A stretch of 64,000 nt of DNA, from the NCBI RefSeq assembly GCF_007830315.1, contig NZ_VLKJ01000001.1, forward strand, positions 620,001 through 684,000, written 5' to 3'. Origin of the DNA: Novosphingobium taihuense (GTDB lineage: Bacteria; Pseudomonadota; Alphaproteobacteria; Sphingomonadales; Sphingomonadaceae). Below the pieces are notes generated by a model. It saw nothing but the letters and a program-made list of their open reading frames with translations, had not been told where the DNA came from and ran no database searches. Each line of letters opens with the position of its first letter. The stretch's first letter is position 1. Below, one piece after another: positions 17,968 through 26,160 of this stretch. Both the position numbers and the translations under genes were made by a program.

Positions 17968-18603
17968 ATGAACGTCCTATCCCCTTCCCTCGCAGCCTCG
18001 TCCGGCATGGCCGACGTGATCGGCGAGGATGGCAAGATCATCGTCCCGGCCGACGTCGAGGATGCGATCCGCACGCTGATCCGCTGGTCGGGTGACGAAC
18101 CCGAGCGCGAAGGTCTGCTCGACACGCCAAAGCGGGTGGCGCGAGCCTGGCGCGAATATTGCCGTGGCTATGCCGAAGACCCCGGACTTCACCTGTCTCG
18201 CACGTTCGAGGAAGTGGGTGGCTATGACGAAGTCGTCCTGCTCAAGGACATCCCGTTCCAGAGCCACTGCGAACATCACATGGCGCCGATCATCGGCACG
18301 GCTTCGATCGCCTACCTGCCCAAGGACCGGGTGGTCGGCATCTCCAAGCTTGCCCGCGTGCTGCATGGCTATGCCAGCCGCCTGCAGGTTCAAGAGCGCC
18401 TGACCGCAGAAGTTGCCAGGTGCATCTGGGACAATCTCCAGCCCCACGGCGTTGCCGTGGTGATCGAGGCGCAGCACGGCTGCATGACCGGTCGAGGCGT
18501 GCGCACGCACGGCGTGGGCATGGTGACGAGCCGGATGCTCGGCTGCTTCCTTGACGATGCCAGCAGCCGCAAGGAAGTCCTGGCGTTGATGGGTCGTGGT
18601 TGA
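17968..18603 (+). CDS. folE: GTP cyclohydrolase I
   Basis: It converts GTP to 7,8-dihydroneopterin triphosphate, the first step toward tetrahydrofolate. At 211 residues it is the normal bacterial size. The zinc ligands are in QSHCEHHMAP and GCMTGRG, and the substrate-binding block GISKLARVLHGYASRLQVQERLT is intact. It is divergent from the LOV-HTH regulator and is followed closely by a renalase-like FAD gene that may be cotranscribed. Confidence 0.97.
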   Translation: MNVLSPSLAASSGMADVIGEDGKIIVPADVEDAIRTLIRWSGDEPEREGLLDTPKRVARAWREYCRGYAEDPGLHLSRTFEEVGGYDEVVLLKDIPFQSHCEHHMAPIIGTASIAYLPKDRVVGISKLARVLHGYASRLQVQERLTAEVARCIWDNLQPHGVAVVIEAQHGCMTGRGVRTHGVGMVTSRMLGCFLDDASSRKEVLALMGRG

Positions 18604-18616
18604 ACCTCTCAAACCC

Positions 18617-19591
18617 ATGAAAATGAAAGTTGCCATTGTCGGGGCCGGAATGTCCGGACTCTCGTGTGCTGCCCAGCTTGTCCGCGCAGGACATAACGTA
18701 TCGCTGTTCGACAAGGGACGTGGTCCGGGCGGCCGCATGTCGACCCGGCGGATGCAGACGCCGCTGGGCGAAGCACAGTTCGATCACGGCGCGCAGTACT
18801 TCACCGTGCGTGATCCAGCCTTCATGGCGCAAGTGGCCCGCTGGTCGGCCAGCGGCGTGGCCGCACCATGGCCCGCAGCCGGAACCGGCGCGTGGGTTGG
18901 CGTGCCGACGATGAACGCGGTGGTCAAGGAAATGGCCGACCAACACGACGTGACCTTCGGATGGCACGTGCGCGGCCTCGTCCGCCGCGAAGGCCAATGG
19001 CACCTGAGCGGAGAGATCGCCGGTGGCGACCGGGCGCAGGCGGGCCCGTTCGACGCGGTGGTCGTTTCGCTACCGCCCGAGCAGGCTGCGGCGATCGTGG
19101 CGCTGCATGATCTGTCATTGGCCTCGACGGCTCTTGCCGCCCGCTCGCAGCCCTGCTGGACCGGCATGTTCGCTTTTGGCAAGCGTGTTCCTTCGAAGGT
19201 GGACACGGTTCGAGAGGCCGGGCTGATCAGCTGGGCGGCGCGCAACACTGCCAAGCCGGGCCGCGTGGGGCTGGAGACCTGGGTGGTGCAGGCCAGCCCG
19301 CACTGGTCCACCCGGCACATCGAGGATTCGGTCGAAAACGTGGCGAGCGCACTGTTGGCAGCTTTGCAGGATGCGCTTGAAATCAGCCTGCCCGAACCGG
19401 TGACCGCCTCTGCCCATCGCTGGCGCTATGCCATGTCGACCGGGAGCAATCTCGGCGCGCTATGGAGCGGGCAGTCGAAGATCGGCATCTGTGGCGACTG
19501 GCTGCTCGGCCCGCGCGTGGAGAACGCGTGGATTTCGGGCCGCACGCTGGCAACGCGGATGATGGCGCGCGAGCGCGAGGAAGTGGCCTGA
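18617..19591 (+). CDS. Renalase-like FAD-dependent oxidoreductase
   Basis: This FAD protein of about 324 residues has the Rossmann dinucleotide motif VAIVGAGMSGLSCAAQL at the N terminus, the adjacent GRGPGGRMSTRR, FDHGAQYF, and the C-terminal GICGDWLLGPRVENAWISG that closes the flavin site. This pattern matches bacterial renalase-type enzymes, which oxidise wrongly reduced NAD(P)H isomers; the true substrate is not proven. The ATG at 18617 starts just before the dinucleotide fold. A GTG at 18596 overlapping folE is possible. Confidence 0.85.
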   Translation: MKMKVAIVGAGMSGLSCAAQLVRAGHNVSLFDKGRGPGGRMSTRRMQTPLGEAQFDHGAQYFTVRDPAFMAQVARWSASGVAAPWPAAGTGAWVGVPTMNAVVKEMADQHDVTFGWHVRGLVRREGQWHLSGEIAGGDRAQAGPFDAVVVSLPPEQAAAIVALHDLSLASTALAARSQPCWTGMFAFGKRVPSKVDTVREAGLISWAARNTAKPGRVGLETWVVQASPHWSTRHIEDSVENVASALLAALQDALEISLPEPVTASAHRWRYAMSTGSNLGALWSGQSKIGICGDWLLGPRVENAWISGRTLATRMMAREREEVA

Positions 19592-19662
19592 TCGCTCAGG
19601 GCTTGTTTACGGCGAGTAATTGCTATCGACAGGCGTTCAAGCGTCCGCTTAAGAGAGCGGCC

Positions 19663-20151
19663 ATGAGCACGCGACAACCATCATCCAGCACCCCGCCAAT
19701 CAGGGGCGATTTCGAGCAGGTCGGCGACGGAGCCTGGACCGGCTGGTGGAAATGGTCGGGCAAGGACCCCTTCGAGGACGGCACCGGCCCGTTCTTCGTG
19801 AAGAAGGACGAGCGCGGAATCGTCACTGGATTCAGGCCAGAGACAAAGAACCTCAACGGCCACGGCATCGTCCACGGCGGCTCGCTGATGACGTTTGCCG
19901 ACTTCTCGCTGTTCATGGTCGCGGCATCCAATGGCGACGAAGTGAGCGGCGTGACCGTGACGATGAATTGCGAGTTCGTCAGCGGCGCGCAGGCCGGCGA
20001 TCTGCTGACCGCGCGGGGAGAATGCGTGCGTGCAGGCGGCAGTCTGGTCTTTGCGCGCGGCACGATCCTGCGCGTGGGGGCAGATGGCAAGGAAGAGGCC
20101 GTGCTGAGCTTTTCGGGGACGATCAAGCGGGCGAAGCGGACTTCGCACTGA
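19663..20151 (+). CDS. PaaI-family hotdog thioesterase
   Basis: This 162-residue single-hotdog protein carries the helix NGHGIVHGGSLMTFADFSLF, whose HGG and Asp positions fit PaaI/acyl-CoA thioesterase active sites. Strands SGVTVTMNCEFVSGAQAGDLL and SLVFARGTILR follow. It should hydrolyse an acyl-CoA, but its substrate is not predictable. The ATG has an AAGAGAG ribosome site. The gene is 71 bp after the FAD enzyme and ends at a hairpin shared with a convergent small gene. Confidence 0.85.
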   Translation: MSTRQPSSSTPPIRGDFEQVGDGAWTGWWKWSGKDPFEDGTGPFFVKKDERGIVTGFRPETKNLNGHGIVHGGSLMTFADFSLFMVAASNGDEVSGVTVTMNCEFVSGAQAGDLLTARGECVRAGGSLVFARGTILRVGADGKEEAVLSFSGTIKRAKRTSH

Positions 20152-20184
20152 GCGTTCGCAACGCCCATGATCACGTGATGCCTG

Positions 20185-20203
20185 CCTAGGGTCGGGCCCT
20201 AGG
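20185..20203. terminator. Palindrome at a convergent gene end
   Basis: CCTAGGG and CCCTAGG form a perfect 7-bp stem with a TCGGG loop between the thioesterase gene and the small minus-strand gene, overlapping the latter's stop. There is no T-run, so termination is plausible but unproven. Confidence 0.45.
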
Positions 20204-20429
20204 TCCCGTCGTCAAGCAGATGAGCTTCGGCTTCGGTGGCTTCACCGCTGGCAAATGTGATCGGGCCGAGTTGTGTGGTGTTGGCTGCGAGTGCTTCACG
20301 TGCAGCAGCGACCGGCTCCGAAACATTCAGCATCCCGAGGGCATCTGCCTCGCGCTGGGCATCATTGAGGGCACGCCTGAGCGCAATGTAACGTTCCAGC
20401 ATCACTTGTGCTTCGCTACGATCTGCCAC
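20199..20429 (-). CDS. Small hypothetical protein
   Basis: The 76-residue acidic helical protein (QVMLERYIALRRALNDAQREADALGML) has a central segment SEPVAAAREALAANTTQLGPITF. The GTG start is preceded by GGGGGAC at good spacing. No domain is recognised. It is oriented toward the thioesterase gene and away from the LysR gene. The coding call rests on the ribosome site and amphipathic pattern. Confidence 0.55.
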   Translation of the reverse strand: MADRSEAQVMLERYIALRRALNDAQREADALGMLNVSEPVAAAREALAANTTQLGPITFASGEATEAEAHLLDDGT

Positions 20430-20523
20430 GTGATGTCCCCCATGAGGCGAAGTCGCCCGCTAACTAGGACAAATCATTTTTTGTCAAAGGGTTCCCGGGA
20501 AAGCAAATTCTTTTTTCGAGCAC

Positions 20524-21432
20524 TCAATGTACCTCGGCGGCGACCTCACGCATCTGCTGCCGCAGCCATGTCAGGCCGGCGTCGTCGGCGCGGGATTCGT
20601 GGAACTGCATCATTTCCTGCATCTTGGGGAAATCGAACGGCATCGGCGCCCAGGCAAGATTGAAGCGGCGGCCGATCTGACGGACAAGACGTTCGTGCAG
20701 GACGGCGAGGCGGGCCGTGCCTTCGATGAACCACGGGGCCGAAGCGAAGCTCGATACGGTGACCTCGACGAGACGTTCGCGCCCGCGACGGGACAGCGTG
20801 GAATCGGCAAAGGCCGGGGTGCGGTTCGCACCGAAGGCAATTGTGACATGACCTGCGGCGTAGAAGTCCTCCTCGGTCATGCCCTTTGCAAAGACCGGGT
20901 TCTGTGCCCAGCCGACGACGACCTGCTCTTCGACAAACAGCACCTCGTGCGGATGCCATGAGGCGAGGAACGGTTCGGGCGTGACAAGGAGGTCAGCCCT
21001 GCCCTGTTCCAGTTCGGCAGCGCTGTGCTCGTTTGGCTGGACAATCTCGACGCGCACGCCCGGCGCGGTGCGCGCAAAGCGCTCGATCAGGGGAACAAGC
21101 ACGGCGACCATGATGTAATCAGAGCCGATGATGCGGAATCGCCGGTTCGAGGTTGCAGGATCGAAGCGTGTGGGCGTGGTAATCGCGCGTTCGACGCCGC
21201 GCAGGGCCAGCTGGATCTGCGGGTGCAGGCCCTCGGCAAAGGGCGTGGGGTGCATGCGCTTGCCCACGGCGACGACGACCTCGTCACCGAAATAGTCGCG
21301 CAGGCGGCGCAGGGCAGCGCTGGTGGCGGGCTGGGTCAGGCCGATGCGTTCGGCCGCGCGGGTGACGCTGCGCGTTTCCATCAGCGCGTCGAACACGACG
21401 AGCAGGTTGAGATCGAGACCCTTGAAACGCAT
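20524..21432 (-). CDS. LysR-family transcriptional regulator
   Basis: This LTTR has about 302 residues. The winged HTH is at the N terminus (MRFKGLDLNLLVVFDALMETRSVTRAAERIGLTQPATSAALRRLR), followed by a periplasmic-binding-protein-like effector domain. The opening resembles the NodD/NahR branch that responds to aromatic or related compounds. The start at 21432 is chosen because the conserved block begins there; an extension to 21456 adds only a few residues. It is divergent from the five-gene acyl-CoA operon, which it most likely controls. Confidence 0.9.
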   Translation of the reverse strand: MRFKGLDLNLLVVFDALMETRSVTRAAERIGLTQPATSAALRRLRDYFGDEVVVAVGKRMHPTPFAEGLHPQIQLALRGVERAITTPTRFDPATSNRRFRIIGSDYIMVAVLVPLIERFARTAPGVRVEIVQPNEHSAAELEQGRADLLVTPEPFLASWHPHEVLFVEEQVVVGWAQNPVFAKGMTEEDFYAAGHVTIAFGANRTPAFADSTLSRRGRERLVEVTVSSFASAPWFIEGTARLAVLHERLVRQIGRRFNLAWAPMPFDFPKMQEMMQFHESRADDAGLTWLRQQMREVAAEVH

Positions 21433-21449
21433 CGGCGGAACCTTTCGAT

Positions 21450-21466
21450 CAATCACGCGGTGATTG
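21450..21466. promoter_or_regulatory. Perfect palindrome near the LysR start
   Basis: CAATCAC-gcg-GTGATTG is a perfect 7-bp inverted repeat 18 bp upstream of the LysR start. The T-N11-A spacing typical of LTTR sites can be found within it, so it may be an autoregulatory site. Confidence 0.5.
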
Positions 21467-21563
21467 GTTACGTGTCCTCACCACAAATGCAGATGATTGT
21501 GAAGGCCTGTTCGAAGGGATGTGCGTGAAGGGGCGTGGTTGCGGTTGAAATGATTTAATCGGT

Positions 21564-21588
21564 CGCTTAACACATGTGTCAACAAGCG
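21564..21588. promoter_or_regulatory. Nested palindrome upstream of the SDR operon
   Basis: The core ACACATGTGT (21570-21579) is a perfect palindrome, extended by TT/AA one base further out. Outer arms CGCTT (21564-21568) and AAGCG (21584-21588) form a second inverted repeat around it. It lies 18 bp before the SDR start, a typical operator position. Confidence 0.45.
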
Positions 21589-21605
21589 TCATGTGGGAGA
21601 TTCGG

Positions 21606-22523
21606 ATGGGCGGGATGCTCGAGGGCAAGGTCGTTGCCGTGACCGGCGCAGGGCGCGGGATCGGGCGCGAGGTAGCCCTGCTTTGCGCGCGCGAGGGGGC
21701 GGCGGTCGTGGTCAACGATCCGGGCGTGGCGCAGGGCGGTGATGGCGGCGATGCGGGGCCGGCGCAAGGCACGGTCGACGACATCGTGGCGGCGGGCGGC
21801 AAGGCCTGGGCCAATCTCGCCAGCGTGGCCGATCCGGCGGGCGCGGCGACGATCATCGAAGATGCCGTGCAGCGCTTCGGGCGGATCGATGCGGTGGTCA
21901 ACAACGCTGGCATCCTGCGCGACTCGATCTGGCACAAGATGTCCTACGAAGACTGGACGAGCGTGATCGACGTGAACCTGACGGGCGCCTTCAACGTCTC
22001 GAAGGCGGCAACGCCCTATTTCCGCGAGCAGCAATCGGGCAGCTTCATCCACTTCACCTCGACCTCGGGGCTGATCGGCAACGTGGGGCAGGCGAACTAT
22101 TCGGCGGCGAAACTGGGGCTGGTGGCACTGTCGCACTCGATCGCGCTCGACATGGCGCGGTGGGGGGTGCGGTCGAACTGCATCGCGCCGTTTGCGTGGA
22201 GCCGGATGACCGCCTCGATCCCGGCTGAAACGCCGGCGCAGAAGGAACGGGTGGAACGGCTGAAGGCGATGAGCGCGGACAAGATCGCGCCGCTGGTGGC
22301 GTTCCTTGCATCGGATGCGGCGAAGGAGGTGAACAACCAGATCTTCTCGGTGCGCAAGAACGAGATCGTGCTGTTTTCCAAGCCACGCCCGGCGCGCTCG
22401 ATGATCAATCTCGAGGGCTGGACGCCGGCGAGCATTGCCGAGGAACTGGTCCCGGCGTTCAAACCCAGCTTTGCGCGGGCCGATGAAGTCACGGCCCACG
22501 TCTTCCCCTACGATCCGGTCTGA
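21606..22523 (+). CDS. Short-chain dehydrogenase of an acyl-CoA operon
   Basis: This SDR has about 305 residues. It carries the NAD(P) loop TGAGRGIG near the N terminus, NNAG, and the catalytic Ser and YSAAK block. The C-terminal extension of about 60 residues is longer than in a classical SDR and resembles 3-hydroxyacyl-CoA dehydrogenases of the peroxisomal multifunctional-enzyme type. With the downstream dehydrogenases and thiolase it probably performs the 3-hydroxyacyl-CoA oxidation step. GGGAGA precedes the ATG at 21606 by five bases. It is first in the operon. Confidence 0.88.
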   Translation: MGGMLEGKVVAVTGAGRGIGREVALLCAREGAAVVVNDPGVAQGGDGGDAGPAQGTVDDIVAAGGKAWANLASVADPAGAATIIEDAVQRFGRIDAVVNNAGILRDSIWHKMSYEDWTSVIDVNLTGAFNVSKAATPYFREQQSGSFIHFTSTSGLIGNVGQANYSAAKLGLVALSHSIALDMARWGVRSNCIAPFAWSRMTASIPAETPAQKERVERLKAMSADKIAPLVAFLASDAAKEVNNQIFSVRKNEIVLFSKPRPARSMINLEGWTPASIAEELVPAFKPSFARADEVTAHVFPYDPV

Positions 22524-22534
22524 GGAGTTCTGAA

Positions 22535-23713
22535 ATGGCCAATCCCGGTATGGACCCCGAAATCTTCGACCAGTTCATCGAGCAGCTGCGGCGCTATGTG
22601 CGCGAGCGGCTGATCCCGGCGGAGGACGAGGTCATCGCCAATGACCGCATTCCCGACGATATCCTGGGCGAAATGCGCGAGATGGGGCTGTTCGGCATCA
22701 CCATCCCCGAGGAATTCGGCGGGGCGGGCATGAACATCAGTCAGTACATCGAGACGGTGAAGCAGATGAGCTACGCCGCGCCTGCCTATCGCTCGACCAT
22801 GTCGATCAACATCGGCATGACCGGCAGCGCGATCAAGAACTTCGGCACGGCAGAGCAGAAGGCCGAATGGCTGCCGCGCATCGCCAGCGGCGAGATCGCC
22901 TGCTTCGGCCTGACCGAGCCGGGGTCAGGCTCTGACAGCGCGGCGATGCAGACGACGGCGGTGCGTGATGGCAATGGCTACCGGCTCAACGGGACCAAGC
23001 GCTACATCACCAACAGCCCCTCGGCAAAGATCGGGCTGATCATGGCGCGCACGTCGAAGGAGGCGCTGCCCAAGAACGCGCATGTCTCGGCGTTCATCGT
23101 CGACATGACGACGCCGGGGATCACCGTGGGCAAGCCTGACAAGAAGATGGGCCAGGCGGGCGCGCACATTGCCGACGTGATCATGGAGGACGTGCACATT
23201 CCGGGCTCGGCACTGGTCGGCGGCGAGGAAGGGCGCGGTTTCCAGATCGCGATGCAGAGCCTTGATAACGGGCGGCTTTCGGTGGCGGGCATGGGCGTTG
23301 GCATGGGGCGGCGTGCGCTCGACACCGCGATCCGCTATGCCACCGAGCGCAAGGCGTTTGGCGAGCCGATTGCCAACTTCCAGCTGATCCAGGCGATGCT
23401 GGCCGACAGCGAGGCGGACCTATACGCCGCCGAGTGCATGATTGCCGATGCCTGCGCGCGGGCGGACCGGGGCGAGAACATCCAGCGCAAGGCAGCAGCG
23501 GCCAAACTGTTCTCGTCCGAGGCCTGCGGGCGTGTGGTCGATCGCTGCGTGCAGGTGTTCGGCGGGGCGGGCTATCTGGCCGAATATCCGGCCGAGCGGT
23601 TCTTCCGCGATGCGCGCATCCTGCGCATCTATGAAGGCACCAGCCAGATCATGCAGCTGCAGATCGCCAAGAGCCTGCTGCGCGAATTCGCAGCTGAAGG
23701 GTCGGTCTGGTAG
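22535..23713 (+). CDS. Acyl-CoA dehydrogenase (C-terminal catalytic Glu type)
   Basis: The 392-residue flavoprotein oxidises an acyl-CoA to the trans-2-enoyl-CoA and passes electrons to ETF. Family signatures are CFGLTEPGSGSDSAAMQT, the FAD-binding FGGAGYL region, and RIYEGTSQIM with the catalytic Glu near residue 367, as in short- and medium-chain enzymes. The alternative isovaleryl-type position reads NGR here, without Glu. It starts 11 bp after the SDR stop. Confidence 0.93.
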   Translation: MANPGMDPEIFDQFIEQLRRYVRERLIPAEDEVIANDRIPDDILGEMREMGLFGITIPEEFGGAGMNISQYIETVKQMSYAAPAYRSTMSINIGMTGSAIKNFGTAEQKAEWLPRIASGEIACFGLTEPGSGSDSAAMQTTAVRDGNGYRLNGTKRYITNSPSAKIGLIMARTSKEALPKNAHVSAFIVDMTTPGITVGKPDKKMGQAGAHIADVIMEDVHIPGSALVGGEEGRGFQIAMQSLDNGRLSVAGMGVGMGRRALDTAIRYATERKAFGEPIANFQLIQAMLADSEADLYAAECMIADACARADRGENIQRKAAAAKLFSSEACGRVVDRCVQVFGGAGYLAEYPAERFFRDARILRIYEGTSQIMQLQIAKSLLREFAAEGSVW

Positions 23714-23716
23714 GCC

Positions 23717-24949
23717 ATGTACAACCTCCTTTCCGGCCTATCGATTGTCGAGGTTTCCTCGTTCGTCGCCTCGCCCACGGTGGGTCTTTACTGCGCGCAG
23801 ATGGGCGCGGAGGTGATCCGGATCGATGATCGACGCGGGGGGCTGGACTACAAACGCTACTTGATGACGCGCGAGGGGCGCTCGCTCTCCTGGGAGAACC
23901 TCAACCGCGCCAAGAAGAGCGTCGCGCTCGACCTGCAGACCGGTGAAGGCCGCGAACTGGCGGTGGAGCTGGCGCGCAAGGTGGGACAGGTGGTGACCAA
24001 CCTGCCGGTCGAGAGCTTCATGGCGCATGACCGGATCGCGGCGGGGCGACCCGATCTGGTCTCGGTGCGGATCATGGGATGGCATGACGGGCGGCAGGCC
24101 ATGGACTTCACCGTCAACGCTGCATCAGGCTATCCGCTGATGACCGGGCCGGAGGACTGGGACGCCGATAGCGCACCTCCAGTGAACCAGATCCTGCCCG
24201 CGTGGGATTTCATCGCCGGGGCCTACTGTGCCTTTGCGCTGATGGCAGGCTTGCGCCACCGCGATGCGACCGGCGAAGGCAGCGAACTGCGCGTGCCGCT
24301 GGGCGATGTGGCCATCGGCACGGCGTTCAATGCAGGCGCAGCGCCGGAAATGCTCTATCGCGGGGGCGACCGCGAGCGCATCGGCAATGCCATCTGGGGG
24401 GCGTTCGGACGCGATTTCCAAAGCCGCGACGGCCACCGCTTCATGATCGCGGCGCTGACCCCAAAGCAGTGGACGGCAACGGTTGAGGCCTTCGGATTGA
24501 CGGGGGATTTGACGGCGGTGGAAGCAGAGCTTGGCGTGAGCTTTGCGGCAAGCGACCATTTCCGCTTCGTCCATCGGCACCGCCTGTTCTCGATGTTCCA
24601 GGAAGCGGCAGAACGATTCGACTATGCCGAAATGGCCGCACGGCTGACCAAGGCCGGAGCGACGTTCGAGCGCTATCGTACGATGTATGAAATGGCGCAG
24701 GACCCGGATCTTGTGGGCAACAACCCGCTGTTCGGCCCCTCGCCCGCCAATCCGAGTGGATTTGAGTACCCTGCGACACGCAGCTTCGCCAACATCCCAA
24801 ACCGCGAGGCGGGCGATCCGCTGCCAGCGCCCTATCTCGGTCAGCATAGCGAGGAAGTCCTTAGCCAGCGGCTGGGCATGGCCTCGGGCGAGATTGCTGC
24901 GCTGATCGACAAGGGCATCGTCTCTACTTCAGACAAGGAAAGAACATGA
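23717..24949 (+). CDS. Family III CoA-transferase, resembling 2-methylfumaryl-CoA isomerase
   Basis: This 410-residue CaiB/BaiF-type enzyme moves CoA between carboxylates through an aspartyl-CoA anhydride. The likely nucleophile is Asp164 in PAWDFIAGAYC, the position used across the family. The opening MYNLLSGLSIVEVSSFVASPTVGLYCAQMG and the interior resemble mesaconyl-C1-C4-CoA transferases (2-methylfumaryl-CoA isomerase, Mct), which shift CoA within one molecule. That precise reaction is inference. It lies 3 bp after the dehydrogenase and overlaps the thiolase start by 4 bp. Confidence 0.85.
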   Translation: MYNLLSGLSIVEVSSFVASPTVGLYCAQMGAEVIRIDDRRGGLDYKRYLMTREGRSLSWENLNRAKKSVALDLQTGEGRELAVELARKVGQVVTNLPVESFMAHDRIAAGRPDLVSVRIMGWHDGRQAMDFTVNAASGYPLMTGPEDWDADSAPPVNQILPAWDFIAGAYCAFALMAGLRHRDATGEGSELRVPLGDVAIGTAFNAGAAPEMLYRGGDRERIGNAIWGAFGRDFQSRDGHRFMIAALTPKQWTATVEAFGLTGDLTAVEAELGVSFAASDHFRFVHRHRLFSMFQEAAERFDYAEMAARLTKAGATFERYRTMYEMAQDPDLVGNNPLFGPSPANPSGFEYPATRSFANIPNREAGDPLPAPYLGQHSEEVLSQRLGMASGEIAALIDKGIVSTSDKERT

Positions 24950-26160
24950 CCCTTCGCAGAGCCGCCATTGTTGCGCCCATTCGCACTGCCGTCGGCAAGT
25001 TCGGCGGAAGCCTTGCGCCGCTGACTGCCGGGCAGCTGGGCGCGACGATCCTGACCGCGCTGATGGAGCGGACGAAGATCGATCCTGCCCGCGTCGACGA
25101 CGTGATCTTCGCGCAAGGCTATGGCAATGGCGAGGCGCCCTGCATTTCGCACTGGTCCTGGTTGCTTGCCGGATTTCCCGAGGAAGTGCCGGGGTATCAG
25201 CTGGACCGGCGCTGCGGTTCAGGCCTGCAGGCAATCGTCAATGCGGCGATGATGGTGCAGACCGGCGTTTCCGACGTTGTGGTGGCAGGTGGCGTGGAAT
25301 CGATGTCGAACGTCGAGCACTACACCACCGACGTGCGCAAGGGCGTGCGGGCAGGTTCGCTGACGCTGCATGACCGGCTGACGCGCGGGCGGGTGATGAG
25401 CCAGCCGATCGAGCGCTATGGCGTGATCTCCGGCATGATCGAGACCGCCGAGAATCTGGCGAAGGACTTCGGCATCAGCCGCGAGGCATGCGATGCCTAT
25501 GCGGTGCGCAGCCACCAGCGCGCTGCAGCGGCGTGGTCCAAAGGGCTGTTCGACGATGAACTGGTGCCGGTGAGCATTCCGCAGAAGAAGGGCGATCCGG
25601 TGCTCTTCGCGCACGACGAGGGCTATCGCGCCGATGCGACGATGGAGACGCTGGGCAAGTTGAAGCCGCTGGAGAAGGGCGTGGTCACGGCGGGCAATGC
25701 CAGCCAGCAGAACGATGCGGCGGCGGCGTGTCTGGTGGTGGCCGAGGACAAGCTGGCAGAGCTTGGGCTGGAGCCGATTGCGTGGTTCCATTCGTGGGCG
25801 GCGGCAGGCTGCGATCCTTCGCGCATGGGCTATGGCCCCGTGCCTGCGACCGAACGGCTGTTTGCGCGCAACGGGCTTTCATGGGGCGACATCGACCTGA
25901 TCGAACTGAACGAGGCGTTCGCCCCGCAGGTTCTGGCCTGCCTCAAGGGCTGGGGATGGTCGGACGATGACAGCCGCCATGACATGCTCAACGTCAATGG
26001 ATCGGGCATTTCGCTGGGCCATCCCATCGGCGCGACGGGCGGGCGTATTCTGGCCAATCTGACGCGCGAATTGCAGCGGCGCGGCGGGCGTTATGGCGTT
26101 GAAACCATGTGCATCGGCGGCGGTCAGGGCATTGCTGCCGTGTTCGAGGCCGCGCGATGA
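24946..26160 (+). CDS. Thiolase (acetyl-CoA C-acyltransferase)
   Basis: This 404-residue thiolase cleaves a 3-ketoacyl-CoA with CoA. Acylated Cys90 is in LDRRCGSGLQAI, the catalytic His in GHPIGATG, and the second Cys in MCIGGGQG. The degradative direction fits the neighbours. Both ends overlap neighbouring genes by 4 bp (ATGA), so translation of the operon is coupled from the CoA-transferase through the second dehydrogenase. Confidence 0.94.
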   Translation: MTLRRAAIVAPIRTAVGKFGGSLAPLTAGQLGATILTALMERTKIDPARVDDVIFAQGYGNGEAPCISHWSWLLAGFPEEVPGYQLDRRCGSGLQAIVNAAMMVQTGVSDVVVAGGVESMSNVEHYTTDVRKGVRAGSLTLHDRLTRGRVMSQPIERYGVISGMIETAENLAKDFGISREACDAYAVRSHQRAAAAWSKGLFDDELVPVSIPQKKGDPVLFAHDEGYRADATMETLGKLKPLEKGVVTAGNASQQNDAAAACLVVAEDKLAELGLEPIAWFHSWAAAGCDPSRMGYGPVPATERLFARNGLSWGDIDLIELNEAFAPQVLACLKGWGWSDDDSRHDMLNVNGSGISLGHPIGATGGRILANLTRELQRRGGRYGVETMCIGGGQGIAAVFEAAR

